32,670 nucleotides of DNA from assembly GCA_947175215.1 (NCBI GenBank), contig CAMWLR010000021.1:1-32670 (forward strand). The letters are read 5' to 3'. The position numbers were made by a program, and so were the translations under genes. Below are positions 32,607-32,670 of this stretch, one piece after another. Every line of letters starts with the position of its first letter. Position 1 is the first letter of the stretch. Below the pieces are notes generated by a model. The model did no database searches, was not told the DNA's origin, and saw only the letters and a list, made by a program, of their open reading frames with translations. The stretch comes from an uncultured Porphyromonadaceae bacterium. Its GTDB lineage: Bacteria; Bacteroidota; Bacteroidia; Bacteroidales; Muribaculaceae.

Positions 32607-32670
32607 ACCTTTATAGGGGCAACTTTACAGCACACCTACCTTAAAATATATTAACAGCTCAAAATTAAGA

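Noticed and set aside
1-32670. CRISPR array, prophage or conjugative element
   Set aside because: No regularly spaced repeat array, phage structural gene, integrase or transfer gene was found.

Overview
The window looks like chromosomal DNA of an obligately anaerobic gut-type Bacteroidota, most likely order Bacteroidales; a Muribaculaceae-like lineage is my guess from the roughly 50% G+C coding sequence. The basis is Bacteroides-type promoters (-33 TTTG, about 19-21 nt, -7 TAnnTTTG) in front of many genes, no clear Shine-Dalgarno sites, a TonB-dependent receptor with an N-terminal carboxypeptidase-regulatory-like domain beside a large lipoprotein, an OmpP1/FadL-type barrel, KDO synthesis (an LPS outer membrane), reverse-type rubrerythrin and Fe-type superoxide dismutase.

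Layout. (1) 1-1250: tRNA-Ser(GGA) with its own promoter and terminator, then an AT-rich two-gene PIN toxin-antitoxin cassette, tandem repeats and hairpins, and a decayed copy of part of the same tRNA; this looks like a small acquired island. (2) 1253-2424, minus strand: beta-carbonic anhydrase and a small lipoprotein. (3) 2559-8600, plus strand: a Tyr/Trp/Gly/Ser-rich exported protein, a FadL-like barrel, a PIF1-type helicase fused to TPRs, and Fe superoxide dismutase. (4) 8702-9565, minus: cytoplasmic esterase, separated from sod by a perfect 19-bp bidirectional terminator. (5) 9654-13613, plus: near-leaderless tsaC, a polyprenyl-phosphate sugar transferase and a CLC chloride transporter with CBS domains. 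(6) 13614-14135: a gene-free stretch holding what I read as an unannotated minus-strand ncRNA with promoter and terminator. (7) tcdA (minus) and carAB (plus) diverge from one promoter region; TsaC and TcdA act early and late in the same tRNA modification (t6A to ct6A). (8) 19671-24292, minus: MFS transporter - rsmE - kdsA - TPR protein, tightly packed. (9) 24428-31153, plus: AI-2E-family permease, TonB-dependent receptor, a lipoprotein with OB-fold-like repeats, and rubrerythrin, ended by a strong terminator. (10) 31154-31677: a promoter, a self-closing structured RNA domain, a 21-codon small ORF and a bidirectional terminator. (11) 31678-32570, minus: an acidic pRiA4b ORF-3-like protein and a 51-codon small gene.

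Most of the window is ordinary core genome. The parts most likely to be undescribed are the two structured intergenic RNAs (13820-14040 minus; 31248-31660 plus, with its small ORF), the tRNA-Ser-flanked PIN cassette, and the receptor/OB-lipoprotein pair. Several genes were given a later start than the longest open frame because a promoter, lipobox or signal peptide falls inside the extension. All homology statements come from recognising motifs by eye; no search was run.
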